Source of the DNA: Prevotella sp.
Lineage (GTDB): Bacteria; Bacteroidota; Bacteroidia; Bacteroidales; Bacteroidaceae
Direction of reading: 5' to 3'
NCBI GenBank assembly: GCA_015060535.1
Contig: SUYH01000002.1
Coordinates: 62,001 to 126,000, forward strand
DNA length: 64,000 nt
The position numbers were made by a program, and so were the translations under genes. Under the pieces are notes generated by a model. That model saw only the letters and a program-made list of their open reading frames with translations. It did not search any database and was not told the DNA's origin. Positions 1-10,882 of the stretch are shown here, piece by piece; the first letter of the stretch is position 1; each line of letters opens with the position of its first letter.

Positions 1-3000
1 TGATTACGATAGTTCTTCCAATAAGCATATTTATTGGGTTTGATGTCCAACAGTTTCATAGCACCCTGGGAAGCGGCTGTAATGGTCAATGGGATATCCA
101 CCGTCTCACTATAAGCATTCGGTGCACCTGTGTAGGCCGAGATATACTGGTCGTAAACGTATATCTGACCCTTGATGTACCAATAGTGGGCAGGTACAGC
201 ATCAGCACCTTTATACTTTCCACTGATGTTATAGCAGTCGTCAATGATGGTCTGGGTACTATGAACGAAGTTACCTGAGGTTTCCCACTCCACTTCTGTA
301 TTATCTTGATAATCAAAGTCTTTTCTGGTAACAGCATCTTTATTCAAAGCTGTCAGCGTGGTATGATGCTTCTTGTTGTACGTCCAAGTACGGTGTTCGT
401 TCTTGGCATATACGAAACCACCACCGATACCCTGCTGCACGTTAATCAGGTCAAGCTCAACGATACCCGTAATGTATCCCCAGTCTTTTTCATTGAGTTC
501 CTTACCTGTACTCTTCTCGGTTGTCAGTTCCAGATAGACACCTGATGCCAGTGCCACCTTGTTATGGCTACGGCCGTTATTACGCTTATTGTCATTTTTG
601 TGAGCCTGCTTCCATTTGAGGTACGATGCATTGTCTTCTACATCGTCTGTAGACATTCCTGCTCCATAGTTGTAGGTCGTCTCTCCTAAGGTAAACGGTT
701 GCTTATAAGTGGTATTACTCGTGTTTTCAGTCACACGTACATCGGTGAAATTCTCGTCACTGGTCAAGCCACCAAGGAAGTTCACGATGTTGTAAATACC
801 GAAGTAATTGCCATGAATGGCTTTGTTGATATCAACAAAACCTTCGTTAAGGATATAATCATCCTTATCTTTGTCTGATGCTCCCTCCCCTGGCACAGCA
901 CGTGTGGCCTTATCAGAGGTAATAACAGAGTGTTGCTGGTTGAGTGATACCTCACGGACACGGTTAATGGTATAGTTGGTATGATCCACGATTTCTGGTA
1001 CACGGTCCTGAGCCCCCTGCATCACCATACGCGAACCAAACACACCGCAGAAGTCAGCACGCTGGATGGTGTTCATAGGACGACCGGCATAGATGGTACA
1101 GACACCGTTCTCCTTCCAATACAGAGGATTAGGTATTCGTTGACCCTCACTATCAAGCGTGGTCATCGGATCTCCATTGTAAATAACCGGATTACCATTA
1201 TCATCGGTAAACAGTGCCAAGAGGTCGTCAGCATTCATTACAGAAGGCTTGGTCTTATCACCATCACCCTTGGTGTAATCTGTTCCCTCCTTGTCTCGAC
1301 AATCCTTAATACAAATATATCTCAATTCATAGTAAGCTGCCTCACGGGCATCAAGATCGTGATACTGTTCGATGGTTATTTCACGGTTGTCTGAAATAGT
1401 ATAATAGTCGGTACCATAGTTGGTAATGTTCAGACCACGATAACCATCCACAAAGGTCAGGTTACCGTCACCATAAAGGCCTCCGGTATGACCCGTACCG
1501 ACGGTAATCAGGTCGCGGTGATAAACATCATGGATAGATGCCGTGGCATTGCCAAACACGGTCGTGGCATTGGCATAGACCTTAGCAGAACCGGACGACG
1601 TATTACCTCCGGCAAACACGGCATTATGGATGATGATACCTTTCGTATCCAGACATTCCCATTTTGCCGCGTCAGTCGTCTTGTTCTGCAAAGTATTAAG
1701 TGCGTCAGTTGGCACGTATCTACCCACTGCATATTCTTTATTATCAATAGTGACAGCAGTCTTTACCTTACAATGTGGTTCTACCAGCACCTTGCAGTCC
1801 TCTGAAAGCACGTACTCGCCTTGGTCCGTTACCCAGTTCGGGTCGCTATCAGCAGGCTTGGTACCGGGAGTGTATGCATCATCTCCTTTCTTATAAGCAT
1901 AATAGTAACCCTCCCAGGTATTATCGTAGCGATCACCATCCTTGATACCGACATAGAGCTTGCCATCTTTCTCGTAAGCACTATAAACATAACCGATATC
2001 ACCACCACCGAAAACATTGCCATAACCTTTGGTAACACCCTCGGCAGTACCTACTTCACCGCCATAGATGTCCACCTCAGTCTTTCCGAAGACGAAACCA
2101 TCGGAATAGAGCGTACCGCCATCACCCACATTATTATAGCCGCGGCCTCCACCGAACACATTACGGTGAACATGGCCGTCGTATAGTTCTACATCCGTCT
2201 TACCTGCCTTATAGATACCTTCCAGCGTACGTTCAGAATTATCCACGCCACCTACGGAAATACTTCCACGTCCGACGGCAGCAATCTCGCCACCACCAAA
2301 GAGAGCATTACGCACATGACCGCCATACATCCTGACATTGGCAATGTCAACATTACTATTATCGACATAGCCACCTCCGAAGATACAGCCACTATCGTTC
2401 AGACGGTTGGTACCATCACCCTTCCAGGTCTCGTCGTGGAGTTTCTCCAGATAATACTCTATATTGTCACCAGTGCCTTCAGTCAGATAAGCACTCTTGT
2501 TGTCCTCTGCCTGAAGATCTGTCAGGTTCTTGAAATAACGGTAACCGATATACCCCTTGTTCAAAGTAATAGTAGCAGTACCATAGACAGGACCACCCTC
2601 GCCGCCACCATAGGCATTACGCTCAATGGCAGGAATGCCGTCAATAAAGGTTGTACCATTCAGTTTACCAATAACAACATTGGTGGCACCATAGACATCA
2701 CCAGCGTATGATTCAGAGAGTTCCCCTTCGTGATAACCTACACTGCCCTGCCATCCGCCACCATAGACATTACGGCACGTACCGCCCTCGATATAAGCAT
2801 TGGCTGTGGCCACAAAGGGAGTTGGAGTATCAGAGGTATCATCATCAGCACCAGCCTTATATCTGTTGTTCACAGAGCCAATGGTTCCGGCTGCATAAAC
2901 GTCCTTGACAACCTTACCGCCAAACAATCCGATGAAGGTGGTACCATAAACATCACCAGCACCCTCGACACCATCTTTGCCAAGACCACCTCCATAGGCA

Positions 3001-6000
3001 TAGGCTCCACTACGTTCACCATTATACATGTAGCCACAAACCTCGGCGCCTGTATTGATGCGTACATTGGTATTATACTTATACTGGGCTAAACTGTTAA
3101 CCAGTCCGTTATCAGTATAGCCTTCCTCCAACGTAAGCGGAATAGTAATACTATTTGCTGCACCCTCAGCTGCAGCCCATTTTGCTGCAGCCTTGGCACT
3201 CATTACCTTTCCAAGCTGGCCGCCACCATAGACCTCATATAATCTTGCACCATCCTTCGTTGGGTCTGCATTGGCGTTCAGGTTTACTTCGGTATATTGT
3301 GACCAAGTATCCTTACCATAACCAGCACCATAGACGGTTGCGAAATATTCATTGTCCTTATCATAGTAAACGGGAGCATTGATGTTCACCTTACCGTAGA
3401 GCGTACGACGGCTGTTGTTATTGCCTCCATAGATACCCGAACGGTAGCCACCTACCAAAGCATTTTCACTACTCCAGTTGACATTGGCTTCATAAACATC
3501 ACAAGCCACATCGTTCTTAATACCATAAGCTCCACCGAAGATATTCTCAAGTTTGACTGTAGAGCCTACAGGCACATTGACCACCGTGCGACGGGTGATA
3601 CCCTCCTCATAGCTACCGCCATAGACAGCCTTCAACTGGCCGCGGGTAAGGTCAATGATGGCAGAGGCCTTGTCAGCAGTGGCAGCCGCATCAGCTGTCG
3701 CCTTTTCTACACCCATGCCGACACCACCACACTCACCGGCACCGAAGACTTCCAAGCCCTGATAGGTTGCTAAATCTTGTGGAATATCGATGAGCACATA
3801 GCTACGGTTCTGCATCAGGTTCTCTTCTTTCTCACCCATGTAGCCCTGACCGGCACCGTAAATCTGAGCAACGGAATTACCTTGGGTGTCAACGGGTCGG
3901 AAGTTAACAAAGGCGTTATCCAAGAAAGGCTTGGTATAGCCTGAGCCTGAACGAGCTTTACCTATATTCTTGCCTTCGCCCTCTTCTACTGTATCGTTAG
4001 CGCCCTTGGCATAAAAATATTCGCCATAATACGGATCTGTATAGTCATATACACCATAACAGCCACCAAAGATATTTGCCACACGTCCTTTCTGATACTC
4101 AATGTAGGCAGAAGCATTCAGTACATCAGGATTCGGATTGTTTGTGGCATCATAGCCATGCACCTTCTGAAGCGTTTCATTTACATTCTCGGTAGTCGGG
4201 TTACTATCGCGGACGTGAGTTTGGAAATTGGCGGTACCCAGAATTCTTCCACCCAAGTCGTTACCACCATAGATATGGTCGCGGACATAGGGGAAGCCGT
4301 TCACACCGACATAGGTCTCGGTGTGTCCGTAGATATCGGCATTACAGCTACCTGCAAAGGAGTTGAAGATACGTCCGTTATCCAGGTTAATGGTCGTGTT
4401 ACCACAAACCGGAGCCAAGAAGCCACCGCCATAGATAAACTCAGCCTCAGCCATAAGAGGATTGTCGTTTTTGCTACGCTTGGCACCTGTTACAGATGGG
4501 TTGTTCAGGTTGACAGTAGTGCTATATTTAGCGTCAGCCTGGCCGTAGTAACTGGAGTACTCCAACTTACCTGTCGTGCTATTGCGTACACCCTTACCGA
4601 TAGCACCTTTCTCACCACCACCGAATATCTGGAAGGTATAGCCAGCATTCAGGTTGATGGTGGTAGAACCCCAAATCTCGGAATCCTCACCATAACCACC
4701 GCCAAACACGTTGAGCGCCTTACCCAGCACATCCATACCCTGCTGGTCAAGAATGACACCCGAGTTACGCTTTGTGATGACAAAACTCTCGTGGCCATAA
4801 AGCACAGCCTCACCGGTCTCGTCGTCCGTCTCTACCTCATCGAAAATATTGTTAACACCTGTACGGTCGACAAGCGATGAATTGATGTTAATGATGACAT
4901 TACCATTCACATGTCCGCTCTCGAAACAACCTCCATAGATGTTTCCACCATCGAAACGGCGATGCAGGTCATCGGGCGTAAAGGCAGAATTCTCCATCAC
5001 AGGTGGTACAGGGTCACCATCCGTATTGACCGTGTTCCAAATGAGCTCGGTCTTCTCCACATCTTTCCAGCGCTTGGGTTGGATTTTCAATCCGGAGAGG
5101 TTTATCTCCAGTTTGTCTTTGTTACCGTCGTTATTGACTTCTGGACTACCAATGAGTCCACCAAAGAATTCGGCATTATAATCGGACTTGGCGACATAGG
5201 CTTTGTTACAGCCTCCCACCAATTTTTCGTAGATAATAACCTGATTATCAAAAGGAATGGTAATCTTACCCTCGTTAAGGACACTTCCCACGTTACCCCC
5301 ACAGTAGAACGAGCCGATCTGAGCAGTATAGGGTATATAAGTAGCGGGGTCAGGGGATGGTGTTCTATGCTCATCGTCGAAAGTAACATTGGGCTCCAAG
5401 GTCATGCCACAGCCATCCATGTATTGTCTGAACTCGTTGTCGGGGGATTCAGTAGAAGTATCTTTCAGTTTAATCTGACTGAATTTCTTTCCATCAACCT
5501 CACTATTCATCAACTCCAAGAGTTCTGGCTTCACCATATTGGCACCATTGTTGCCGAGGAACACCTCACTGATGATGACGTGAGAGCCTAACTTCAGCTC
5601 AGGACGGGTAACCAGTCCAAAATTTTCCGATGAGGATGTTGGCGCACTGGAACCCGTCAGTGTTGCACTGTTACCACCGACATAGACAGCACCACGAATG
5701 ATGGTAGGATGGTCTGCATCCTTTCCTGCCACACGGAGCGACACCATCTCTGCGTTAGGACGGAAATCATTAAGGGCAGCTACTGATGACGTATAGTTGT
5801 TATCAGTCATGAAGTCACCATAGTAGAAGTCACCATAAATCAAATCGCCCTTCAGATTTGAGTTATCAGTATAAGGATAGGAGCCGTTACCGCCACCATA
5901 GACATCGCCATGGACACTGGTGTAGATACCCACAGCATTTCCACCTCTCACGTTTCCCGTAATATCATTACCTCCATAGACATTGTTGATGTCACCGCCT

Positions 6001-7031
6001 CGTACCAAGACACGAGCAGAAAGACCTGGAGGGAAGTGGTAACCTTCCGATGCTGGCAACTGAATATCTTTTAACTCCGGTTCATCTAAAGTAGCGTCAG
6101 TCAGCGAACCTGAGAGCAAAGGATGTACGTCTGCCTTTCGACAGCCACCATAGACATTGTTGACCATGATATTAGATTCCTCTGGGATCTCCAACAAAAG
6201 TCCAACAGGACTGGTCATAGGACCTGCATTACCTCCACTGTAGAGATTATCGATATTGCCCTTATACAAGTGCCACTTAGGACGGATACTCATCTCTGCC
6301 TGGTTGTTACCGCCGAAGACACGAGAGAAATGGTAGGTATCTCGCAGAACAATGTCCTCACCCAAAGCAGAGAGTCCCATAGCCTTTAGTCGGCCTTCAG
6401 AAAGCAACAGGTTGGGAGAATTTTCTCCCCCGTCGGTAATAGAAGTAGTAACCTCGCTGCTATTGTCAATACAAATATCAGTAGCCTCCGTCACCGTAGC
6501 ATTATTACCACCACCATAGACAAAAGCCACTGTACCGCCCCTAATTTCAAGATAGGCTTTAGAGATATCAGGTTTGTGTTCATTTTCACCATAAGTATAG
6601 TCACCGTTACCGCCACCAAACAAGCTGCCAATAAAGATATTGTACAACTGAGTGGTAACAGCATTTTCTCCCTCTCCCGTCGTTTTTGTGGCCTCCGGAC
6701 TGACGCGAACAAAGGTGTTGTATTCCTTATAATTCTTTCCTGCGTTATCGCCAGTAGCATCAGTAATGCCATTAATTGCGGCCTCGTCCAACTCTGTTGG
6801 CACATCATCCGTCTCCTCAATCTCGGAACCAATGGTTCCGGAAATATCATTACCACCATAGACGGCCTTGATGAGTACGTCATGATGATCAGCACCAATG
6901 TTGACAAAAGTGTGTTTTTTGACATCGGCCTGACGTGCACCACCATACACATTGCCACCAATAACAATCTGTGCCTGCACAAACGATGCAGACAAGCCAA
7001 GAAGCAATATGACGGTTAATATCTTTCGCAT
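1..7031 (-). CDS. Giant secreted V-Y-G-G-G repeat protein, C-terminus beyond left edge
   Basis: One minus-strand frame stays open from the ATG at 7031 to the window edge, at least 2343 codons; I translated it at both ends and at many points between and found no stop. The first ~20 residues are a Sec signal peptide ending VQA/Q, followed by IVIGGNVYGGARQ. The rest carries dozens of short repeats of the type N-V-Y-G-G-G-N, I-F-G-G or V-F-G-G-G every 40-90 residues, often after a strand such as G-N-V or A-D-I. This pattern suggests a long repetitive beta structure such as a beta-helix (inference). The last ~180 residues in view lack the motif and contain HYWYIKGQIYVYDQYISAYTG. It begins 10 bp after the fimbrillin gene and is the most distal gene seen in the operon, so a surface or pilus-associated adhesin role is likely but unproven. 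I do not recognise a named family. Confidence 0.85.
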   Translation of the reverse strand, partial: MRKILTVILLLGLSASFVQAQIVIGGNVYGGARQADVKKHTFVNIGADHHDVLIKAVYGGNDISGTIGSEIEETDDVPTELDEAAINGITDATGDNAGKNYKEYNTFVRVSPEATKTTGEGENAVTTQLYNIFIGSLFGGGNGDYTYGENEHKPDISKAYLEIRGGTVAFVYGGGNNATVTEATDICIDNSSEVTTSITDGGENSPNLLLSEGRLKAMGLSALGEDIVLRDTYHFSRVFGGNNQAEMSIRPKWHLYKGNIDNLYSGGNAGPMTSPVGLLLEIPEESNIMVNNVYGGCRKADVHPLLSGSLTDATLDEPELKDIQLPASEGYHFPPGLSARVLVRGGDINNVYGGNDITGNVRGGNAVGIYTSVHGDVYGGGNGSYPYTDNSNLKGDLIYGDFYYGDFMTDNNYTSSVAALNDFRPNAEMVSLRVAGKDADHPTIIRGAVYVGGNSATLTGSSAPTSSSENFGLVTRPELKLGSHVIISEVFLGNNGANMVKPELLELMNSEVDGKKFSQIKLKDTSTESPDNEFRQYMDGCGMTLEPNVTFDDEHRTPSPDPATYIPYTAQIGSFYCGGNVGSVLNEGKITIPFDNQVIIYEKLVGGCNKAYVAKSDYNAEFFGGLIGSPEVNNDGNKDKLEINLSGLKIQPKRWKDVEKTELIWNTVNTDGDPVPPVMENSAFTPDDLHRRFDGGNIYGGCFESGHVNGNVIININSSLVDRTGVNNIFDEVETDDETGEAVLYGHESFVITKRNSGVILDQQGMDVLGKALNVFGGGYGEDSEIWGSTTINLNAGYTFQIFGGGEKGAIGKGVRNSTTGKLEYSSYYGQADAKYSTTVNLNNPSVTGAKRSKNDNPLMAEAEFIYGGGFLAPVCGNTTINLDNGRIFNSFAGSCNADIYGHTETYVGVNGFPYVRDHIYGGNDLGGRILGTANFQTHVRDSNPTTENVNETLQKVHGYDATNNPNPDVLNASAYIEYQKGRVANIFGGCYGVYDYTDPYYGEYFYAKGANDTVEEGEGKNIGKARSGSGYTKPFLDNAFVNFRPVDTQGNSVAQIYGAGQGYMGEKEENLMQNRSYVLIDIPQDLATYQGLEVFGAGECGGVGMGVEKATADAAATADKASAIIDLTRGQLKAVYGGSYEEGITRRTVVNVPVGSTVKLENIFGGAYGIKNDVACDVYEANVNWSSENALVGGYRSGIYGGNNNSRRTLYGKVNINAPVYYDKDNEYFATVYGAGYGKDTWSQYTEVNLNANADPTKDGARLYEVYGGGQLGKVMSAKAAAKWAAAEGAANSITIPLTLEEGYTDNGLVNSLAQYKYNTNVRINTGAEVCGYMYNGERSGAYAYGGGLGKDGVEGAGDVYGTTFIGLFGGKVVKDVYAAGTIGSVNNRYKAGADDDTSDTPTPFVATANAYIEGGTCRNVYGGGWQGSVGYHEGELSESYAGDVYGATNVVIGKLNGTTFIDGIPAIERNAYGGGEGGPVYGTATITLNKGYIGYRYFKNLTDLQAEDNKSAYLTEGTGDNIEYYLEKLHDETWKGDGTNRLNDSGCIFGGGYVDNSNVDIANVRMYGGHVRNALFGGGEIAAVGRGSISVGGVDNSERTLEGIYKAGKTDVELYDGHVHRNVFGGGRGYNNVGDGGTLYSDGFVFGKTEVDIYGGEVGTAEGVTKGYGNVFGGGDIGYVYSAYEKDGKLYVGIKDGDRYDNTWEGYYYAYKKGDDAYTPGTKPADSDPNWVTDQGEYVLSEDCKVLVEPHCKVKTAVTIDNKEYAVGRYVPTDALNTLQNKTTDAAKWECLDTKGIIIHNAVFAGGNTSSGSAKVYANATTVFGNATASIHDVYHRDLITVGTGHTGGLYGDGNLTFVDGYRGLNITNYGTDYYTISDNREITIEQYHDLDAREAAYYELRYICIKDCRDKEGTDYTKGDGDKTKPSVMNADDLLALFTDDNGNPVIYNGDPMTTLDSEGQRIPNPLYWKENGVCTIYAGRPMNTIQRADFCGVFGSRMVMQGAQDRVPEIVDHTNYTINRVREVSLNQQHSVITSDKATRAVPGEGASDKDKDDYILNEGFVDINKAIHGNYFGIYNIVNFLGGLTSDENFTDVRVTENTSNTTYKQPFTLGETTYNYGAGMSTDDVEDNASYLKWKQAHKNDNKRNNGRSHNKVALASGVYLELTTEKSTGKELNEKDWGYITGIVELDLINVQQGIGGGFVYAKNEHRTWTYNKKHHTTLTALNKDAVTRKDFDYQDNTEVEWETSGNFVHSTQTIIDDCYNISGKYKGADAVPAHYWYIKGQIYVYDQYISAYTGAPNAYSETVDIPLTITAASQGAMKLLDIKPNKYAYWKNYRN

Positions 7032-7041
7032 ATCTTTACTT

Positions 7042-8142
7042 TCAATTAACGGTTATCGTCGGATTATCCAAGTCTGGATCTGACAATACATATAAATAAG
7101 TGGGGTTGACGGTGAGGTTGAAGGTGTACTTCTGCCCACGCGTCAAGCCACCAGTAGGAAGATTGAGAACATTCTCTGCCGTACAGTCCTTGCGAATAAG
7201 GTTACCATTACGGTCATAGACATTGTAAGTGGCACTCATCACAAACTGCGTATTCGTAGAAATCGGGGCCGTACAAGCCAGGAACACAAGGTCGTCGGTT
7301 TCCTCCAAAATAAGTTCTTCACCTTTGTATATCTCAACTGTTTTGGCATCCGTTGTCGTTTGACTCAATGCCGGAGCTGTAAATGGCAAAGTATTCGTTG
7401 TATTAGGCGTCAGTTCAACTGACATATTTACTGTCTTCGCCACCGAGTTGCTCTTCAAAGTGAGCTTGGTCAGCTTAATGGTACGAAGTGCATTGTATTC
7501 AGGACTGATAGTCATGTTCAGTTGAAGGGCAGCATAGAGATGATCGATAAGCAGGTAGATAAACGTGCCGTGGTTCTGGGCATCATAGGCAAATACGCCC
7601 TGCTTGATATCTACATTGGCAAAGCCAGCAGCAGTGGTTGAACCTTTAACACCCACTATCGTGCAGACATCCGAGTTGGTCACAGGATTTAACCCTTGGA
7701 TTTCCATAGTGGCACCATTTGCAAAATCACTGGATTTTGGAGTCAGTTTAACCTTACCGGCCTCACTGCCTGGCATCAGTCCATAAACATAATATACACC
7801 TTCATCAAGAGGGATTTTAGAAACCCATGAACCCGAATTGTAGGTGACATTACCATTAAACTTCACCTCTGTGTCTTTTGTCATGAAACATCTCAGAGAA
7901 GCTCCATCAAGTGGTATTTTGGGTGTTAGTTCGCTATAGAGAACATAGCCTGCAGGCAAGGCACGTCGGTTTGCCTCTGGTGTAACATCCTGATAGTTGT
8001 AAGAACCCAGCATAAAGTGCAACTCACGCATCGGGGTCTCAACAGGCTCTTGCGTGCTATCATCGGAAGAGCAGCCCCCTAAAAAAAGGACTGTCGCTAT
8101 GCCGAAGGCTATATTGATGATATGTAAACACTTATGTTTCAT
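7042..8142 (-). CDS. FimA/Mfa-like fimbrillin lipoprotein
   Basis: The 366-residue protein has a lipoprotein signal peptide with lipobox LGGC (Cys24) followed by SSDDST. The body resembles the fimbrillin (Mfa-like) family of Bacteroidales: an N-terminal beta-rich domain with VYYVYGLMPGSEAG near residue 115-125 and a C-terminal half ending with TRGQKYTFNLTVNP, a segment typical of these two-domain pilins. It sits between an Mfa1-like gene and the giant repeat protein with 11- and 10-bp gaps, so it is almost certainly cotranscribed. It could be a major or an accessory pilin. Family assignment is by recalled similarity, not by search. Confidence 0.75.
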   Translation of the reverse strand: MKHKCLHIINIAFGIATVLFLGGCSSDDSTQEPVETPMRELHFMLGSYNYQDVTPEANRRALPAGYVLYSELTPKIPLDGASLRCFMTKDTEVKFNGNVTYNSGSWVSKIPLDEGVYYVYGLMPGSEAGKVKLTPKSSDFANGATMEIQGLNPVTNSDVCTIVGVKGSTTAAGFANVDIKQGVFAYDAQNHGTFIYLLIDHLYAALQLNMTISPEYNALRTIKLTKLTLKSNSVAKTVNMSVELTPNTTNTLPFTAPALSQTTTDAKTVEIYKGEELILEETDDLVFLACTAPISTNTQFVMSATYNVYDRNGNLIRKDCTAENVLNLPTGGLTRGQKYTFNLTVNPTYLYVLSDPDLDNPTITVN

Positions 8143-8153
8143 TTCTTTTTTTA

Positions 8154-9815
8154 TTACCAGTTATATAATTCATGATTCTGAGAACCGCCGTCGCTCCAGG
8201 GTGTAACGGCTACATTATCCACCTTGATAGAATAGGCGGCCGTCTTTAAGTCGGGAATCACGTTATAAGCATGTTTCAGACTCTGAATATTCAGCTTTAC
8301 TTTCGTTCTATAGTCCTTGGTGAATACACGTTTGTAAAAATCCCCCTGAGACACTTTCTCCGGTTCTGGCCATATCTGACCTACCAGATAGAACTTAGTG
8401 TTATGATGAACAATACCACCCTCACCAGTGAATGCTGCCCCATTGTTCATAAACTCCAACACAATGTCGACAGGCTTTTCGTCTGTTGACTGGAAAGCCA
8501 AGGTATAAACAGGTGTCGTAGTCCAACTGGTGGTGAGATTAATGCCCGATGGAACCTCCTTGTCGTAAATAATTTTCTCGTCAGTATTCGATGTCGGTGG
8601 AATTGCCGTAAACTGATAGTTCTGCTTATACTGACCACCCAGAATAATGCCCGTCAGGTTGAAGTTAAGAGCAACATCTGCATCAGCATTGTCCAACAGC
8701 ACCGCAGAATTTGCCATCAGATAGACTTCCAGACAACCCACAGCATAGTCAAGGGCGTTCTTAACGGCAACAGAGCGGGTGGTGGAAGATACCGTAGCAT
8801 CATCCTGCGTATACTTTGCCAGCACATTACTCCAAGTCGCATCTGTGTATTCACTCTCCAAAGAGGATGTTGCAGTCTTGATAGGACTGTCGATATAATA
8901 ATAAAGCTCTGGCGGGTAGATGAAACGAGTATGGTCACTCAAAGGTGTTCCGGAATTAAATGATGTAACCGCAACAAACTTAGAGCCATCCCACTCCAAT
9001 GCGGCAGACCCGTCTGGCAAACCGATACTGGCAGGATAAGGATCGGAGAGAGACAATTTGGTATTGATCTTCTCATCATTGCCTATCACGCCCAGCACAG
9101 TGTTATGTATAGTTGTAGGGTTGGCTACTAACTTTGCTTTCAAGTCTATTATCAAAGCATACAGATTGGCAGAAGAACCAGCAATATGTCCTCCTACTGT
9201 TGAAGGAACTATAGATCGATAAAGCGCATCATTAATCCAATCATTTTCAGAACTTGCCGTAACAATAGTGGTAAGATACTCCGCCATTGTATTGGCTGTG
9301 GCATAACTGGGATTAGAAGAGATAATCTGTACTGGTTCAAACGTATTCTGGCTATAGTCAGTGCTAACAAAATGTGGTGTGATGGCTCCATTTGTTGAAT
9401 TGGAACTTCCACTCCCTGGAACGGCCTTGGCATAACAGAGGAAATGATTAGTGCCGATGGAAAGATCTATCTGGTTGGTATAGAAATGTCGCGTCCCAGA
9501 AACAGGAGTCAGGTTATTGTAGTAACCTAACTGTGTATTTTCACTATTTAAAGCATACGCCTTCAAATCTTGGATACCACGATATGGATTCCCTTCTGCC
9601 TGTACCGTTGAAGCCGCCATACGTGTTGTCGCACTGCTGTTGCCAGTAGTAGTAGACACGCTTAACGCCAAGTCGACAGCAACGCGACCATCGGTTACCT
9701 GAGGAGGCTGTGGGTCGGCAGTGCTATCACTCGTCGTGCATCCTTGCCAGCAACAAAGTGCCAGCAAAGTCATTGCTACGCGCGTTCCTATTATATATAT
9801 ATAGCGGTTACTCAA
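8154..9815 (-). CDS. Mfa1-like fimbrillin lipoprotein (paralogue C)
   Basis: This 553-residue protein is one of three paralogues in the operon. Shared blocks are SATTRMAASTVQ near residue 62-72, YRGIQDLKAY, FIYPPELYYYIDSPI, TTRSVAVKNALDYAVG, LGGQYKQNYQF, FYLVGQIWP and the C-terminal FTKDYRTKVKLNIQSLKHAY followed by NVIPDL. The likely lipidated Cys is Cys26 in a weak lipobox. The start chosen is a TTG at 9815, because an AGGAG lies 7 bases upstream (9823-9827), a real Shine-Dalgarno, which is rare in this genome; an ATG at 9773 is the alternative. The protein is probably a pilus subunit exported as a lipoprotein and processed by an Arg-specific protease at the conserved T-T-R (inference from Porphyromonas FimA and Mfa1). 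Confidence 0.75.
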   Translation of the reverse strand: MSNRYIYIIGTRVAMTLLALCCWQGCTTSDSTADPQPPQVTDGRVAVDLALSVSTTTGNSSATTRMAASTVQAEGNPYRGIQDLKAYALNSENTQLGYYNNLTPVSGTRHFYTNQIDLSIGTNHFLCYAKAVPGSGSSNSTNGAITPHFVSTDYSQNTFEPVQIISSNPSYATANTMAEYLTTIVTASSENDWINDALYRSIVPSTVGGHIAGSSANLYALIIDLKAKLVANPTTIHNTVLGVIGNDEKINTKLSLSDPYPASIGLPDGSAALEWDGSKFVAVTSFNSGTPLSDHTRFIYPPELYYYIDSPIKTATSSLESEYTDATWSNVLAKYTQDDATVSSTTRSVAVKNALDYAVGCLEVYLMANSAVLLDNADADVALNFNLTGIILGGQYKQNYQFTAIPPTSNTDEKIIYDKEVPSGINLTTSWTTTPVYTLAFQSTDEKPVDIVLEFMNNGAAFTGEGGIVHHNTKFYLVGQIWPEPEKVSQGDFYKRVFTKDYRTKVKLNIQSLKHAYNVIPDLKTAAYSIKVDNVAVTPWSDGGSQNHELYNW

Positions 9816-9832
9816 ATCTTATCTCCTTACAT

Positions 9833-10882
9833 TTACAAATCAGGTTTAAAATGCCAGCCTTCACTCCAGTCGGTGGTCACACTGACACCTATCGTAGGAT
9901 CGAAGGTTATCGGTGAACCGTTGGGTTCCAGCTTGACATGAGTCACCAACACTTGCTCAGCAAGTAGCGGACGATGCGATTGTAGCACGCTCCGTGTCAC
10001 ACTGCCCGAGGCTGTAGTGATGTAGATATGATACTCCCACAGGGGTTTGATACTGACCTCATCGGCTCTATGAGGAGCACCAATGGGAATGGTAGGCATA
10101 TCACGCGAGGGGAAATTCACCGTGTTGAAACATGCATATTGCTTATCCGGCTGGTCAATGGGATTAGCCAGCACAATGGGGGACTGTTCATCAAAAACAT
10201 AGGTGCTGTCTGCCATTTGGAAACCGTTAGCAAAACCGGTGGCATAGACCTTGATGTCACGAACATGGCTGTCCAAGGTGTCAATCACCAAAACGGTAGC
10301 TGAGTTGGCCATATAGAGGTGGACATCAAACGTCTGATTGATGCTATCCTTGATATCCATGTCGTAACGGGCTGAGAACAGTCCGGTAGTGTGAGACGGA
10401 ACGGTATCGAGGTCTGTCTGTGTCAGTCGGGCCTTGTGGCATCTGTCAGCATCGAAAGTCTCAACACTCTCCTCCTGTCCCACATTGGCGGTGGCCAGAT
10501 GGAGATAGCGGCGACGTGGTATGTTCAGCGTGTACTGCTCCTCCTTACCATTCATTTCGTGCTGGTTATGTTCCAGACGAACGGAGTCGCCACTCACATC
10601 ATAGAAGGAGAGGTCGACATCATCGGCATGATCGCGGAAGATGGTGCCTAGATGAGTGCGCAGCGCAGTAGTCAGCTCGACGTTGGTCTGTAACGACAGG
10701 TCTGTCTGCAGCTGGGTCTGGAGCTTCGTCTGGATGTTGGTCACCAGTTTCAGTTCGTAGTTCACCTCAAATCCGCAGTCCGACATGTCTTCGTCGATGG
10801 TACTGCAGGCGCATAAATTAGTAATGAGCAACGAGCAATTAGTAATTATGATGAACTGTTTGGCAAGCGTTGCCAAGCGCAT
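9833..10882 (-). CDS. FimB/Mfa2-family fimbrial anchor or minor subunit
   Basis: The product is a lipoprotein of the FimB/Mfa2 family, which in Porphyromonas anchors and limits the length of the pilus. Visible family marks are the mature N-terminus C-S-T-I-D-E-D-M-S-D-C, the strand LNIPRRRYLHLATANVGQ and a C-terminal VLVTHVKLEPNGSPITFDP block. I start at the ATG at 10882, giving a signal peptide ending LCAC (Cys27 from this start). The longer frame from 10951 would add 23 residues and spoil the signal peptide. The hydrophobic core of the signal peptide (IIITNCSLLITNL) is encoded by a dispersed repeat arm. It lies in the middle of the fimbrial operon, between two Mfa1-like genes. Confidence 0.82.
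   Translation of the reverse strand: MRLATLAKQFIIITNCSLLITNLCACSTIDEDMSDCGFEVNYELKLVTNIQTKLQTQLQTDLSLQTNVELTTALRTHLGTIFRDHADDVDLSFYDVSGDSVRLEHNQHEMNGKEEQYTLNIPRRRYLHLATANVGQEESVETFDADRCHKARLTQTDLDTVPSHTTGLFSARYDMDIKDSINQTFDVHLYMANSATVLVIDTLDSHVRDIKVYATGFANGFQMADSTYVFDEQSPIVLANPIDQPDKQYACFNTVNFPSRDMPTIPIGAPHRADEVSIKPLWEYHIYITTASGSVTRSVLQSHRPLLAEQVLVTHVKLEPNGSPITFDPTIGVSVTTDWSEGWHFKPDL

Noticed and set aside
981..6389. Many plus-strand frames of 60-240 codons over the giant gene
   Set aside because: They are antisense to a single continuous minus-strand frame with clear protein repeats and a signal peptide.
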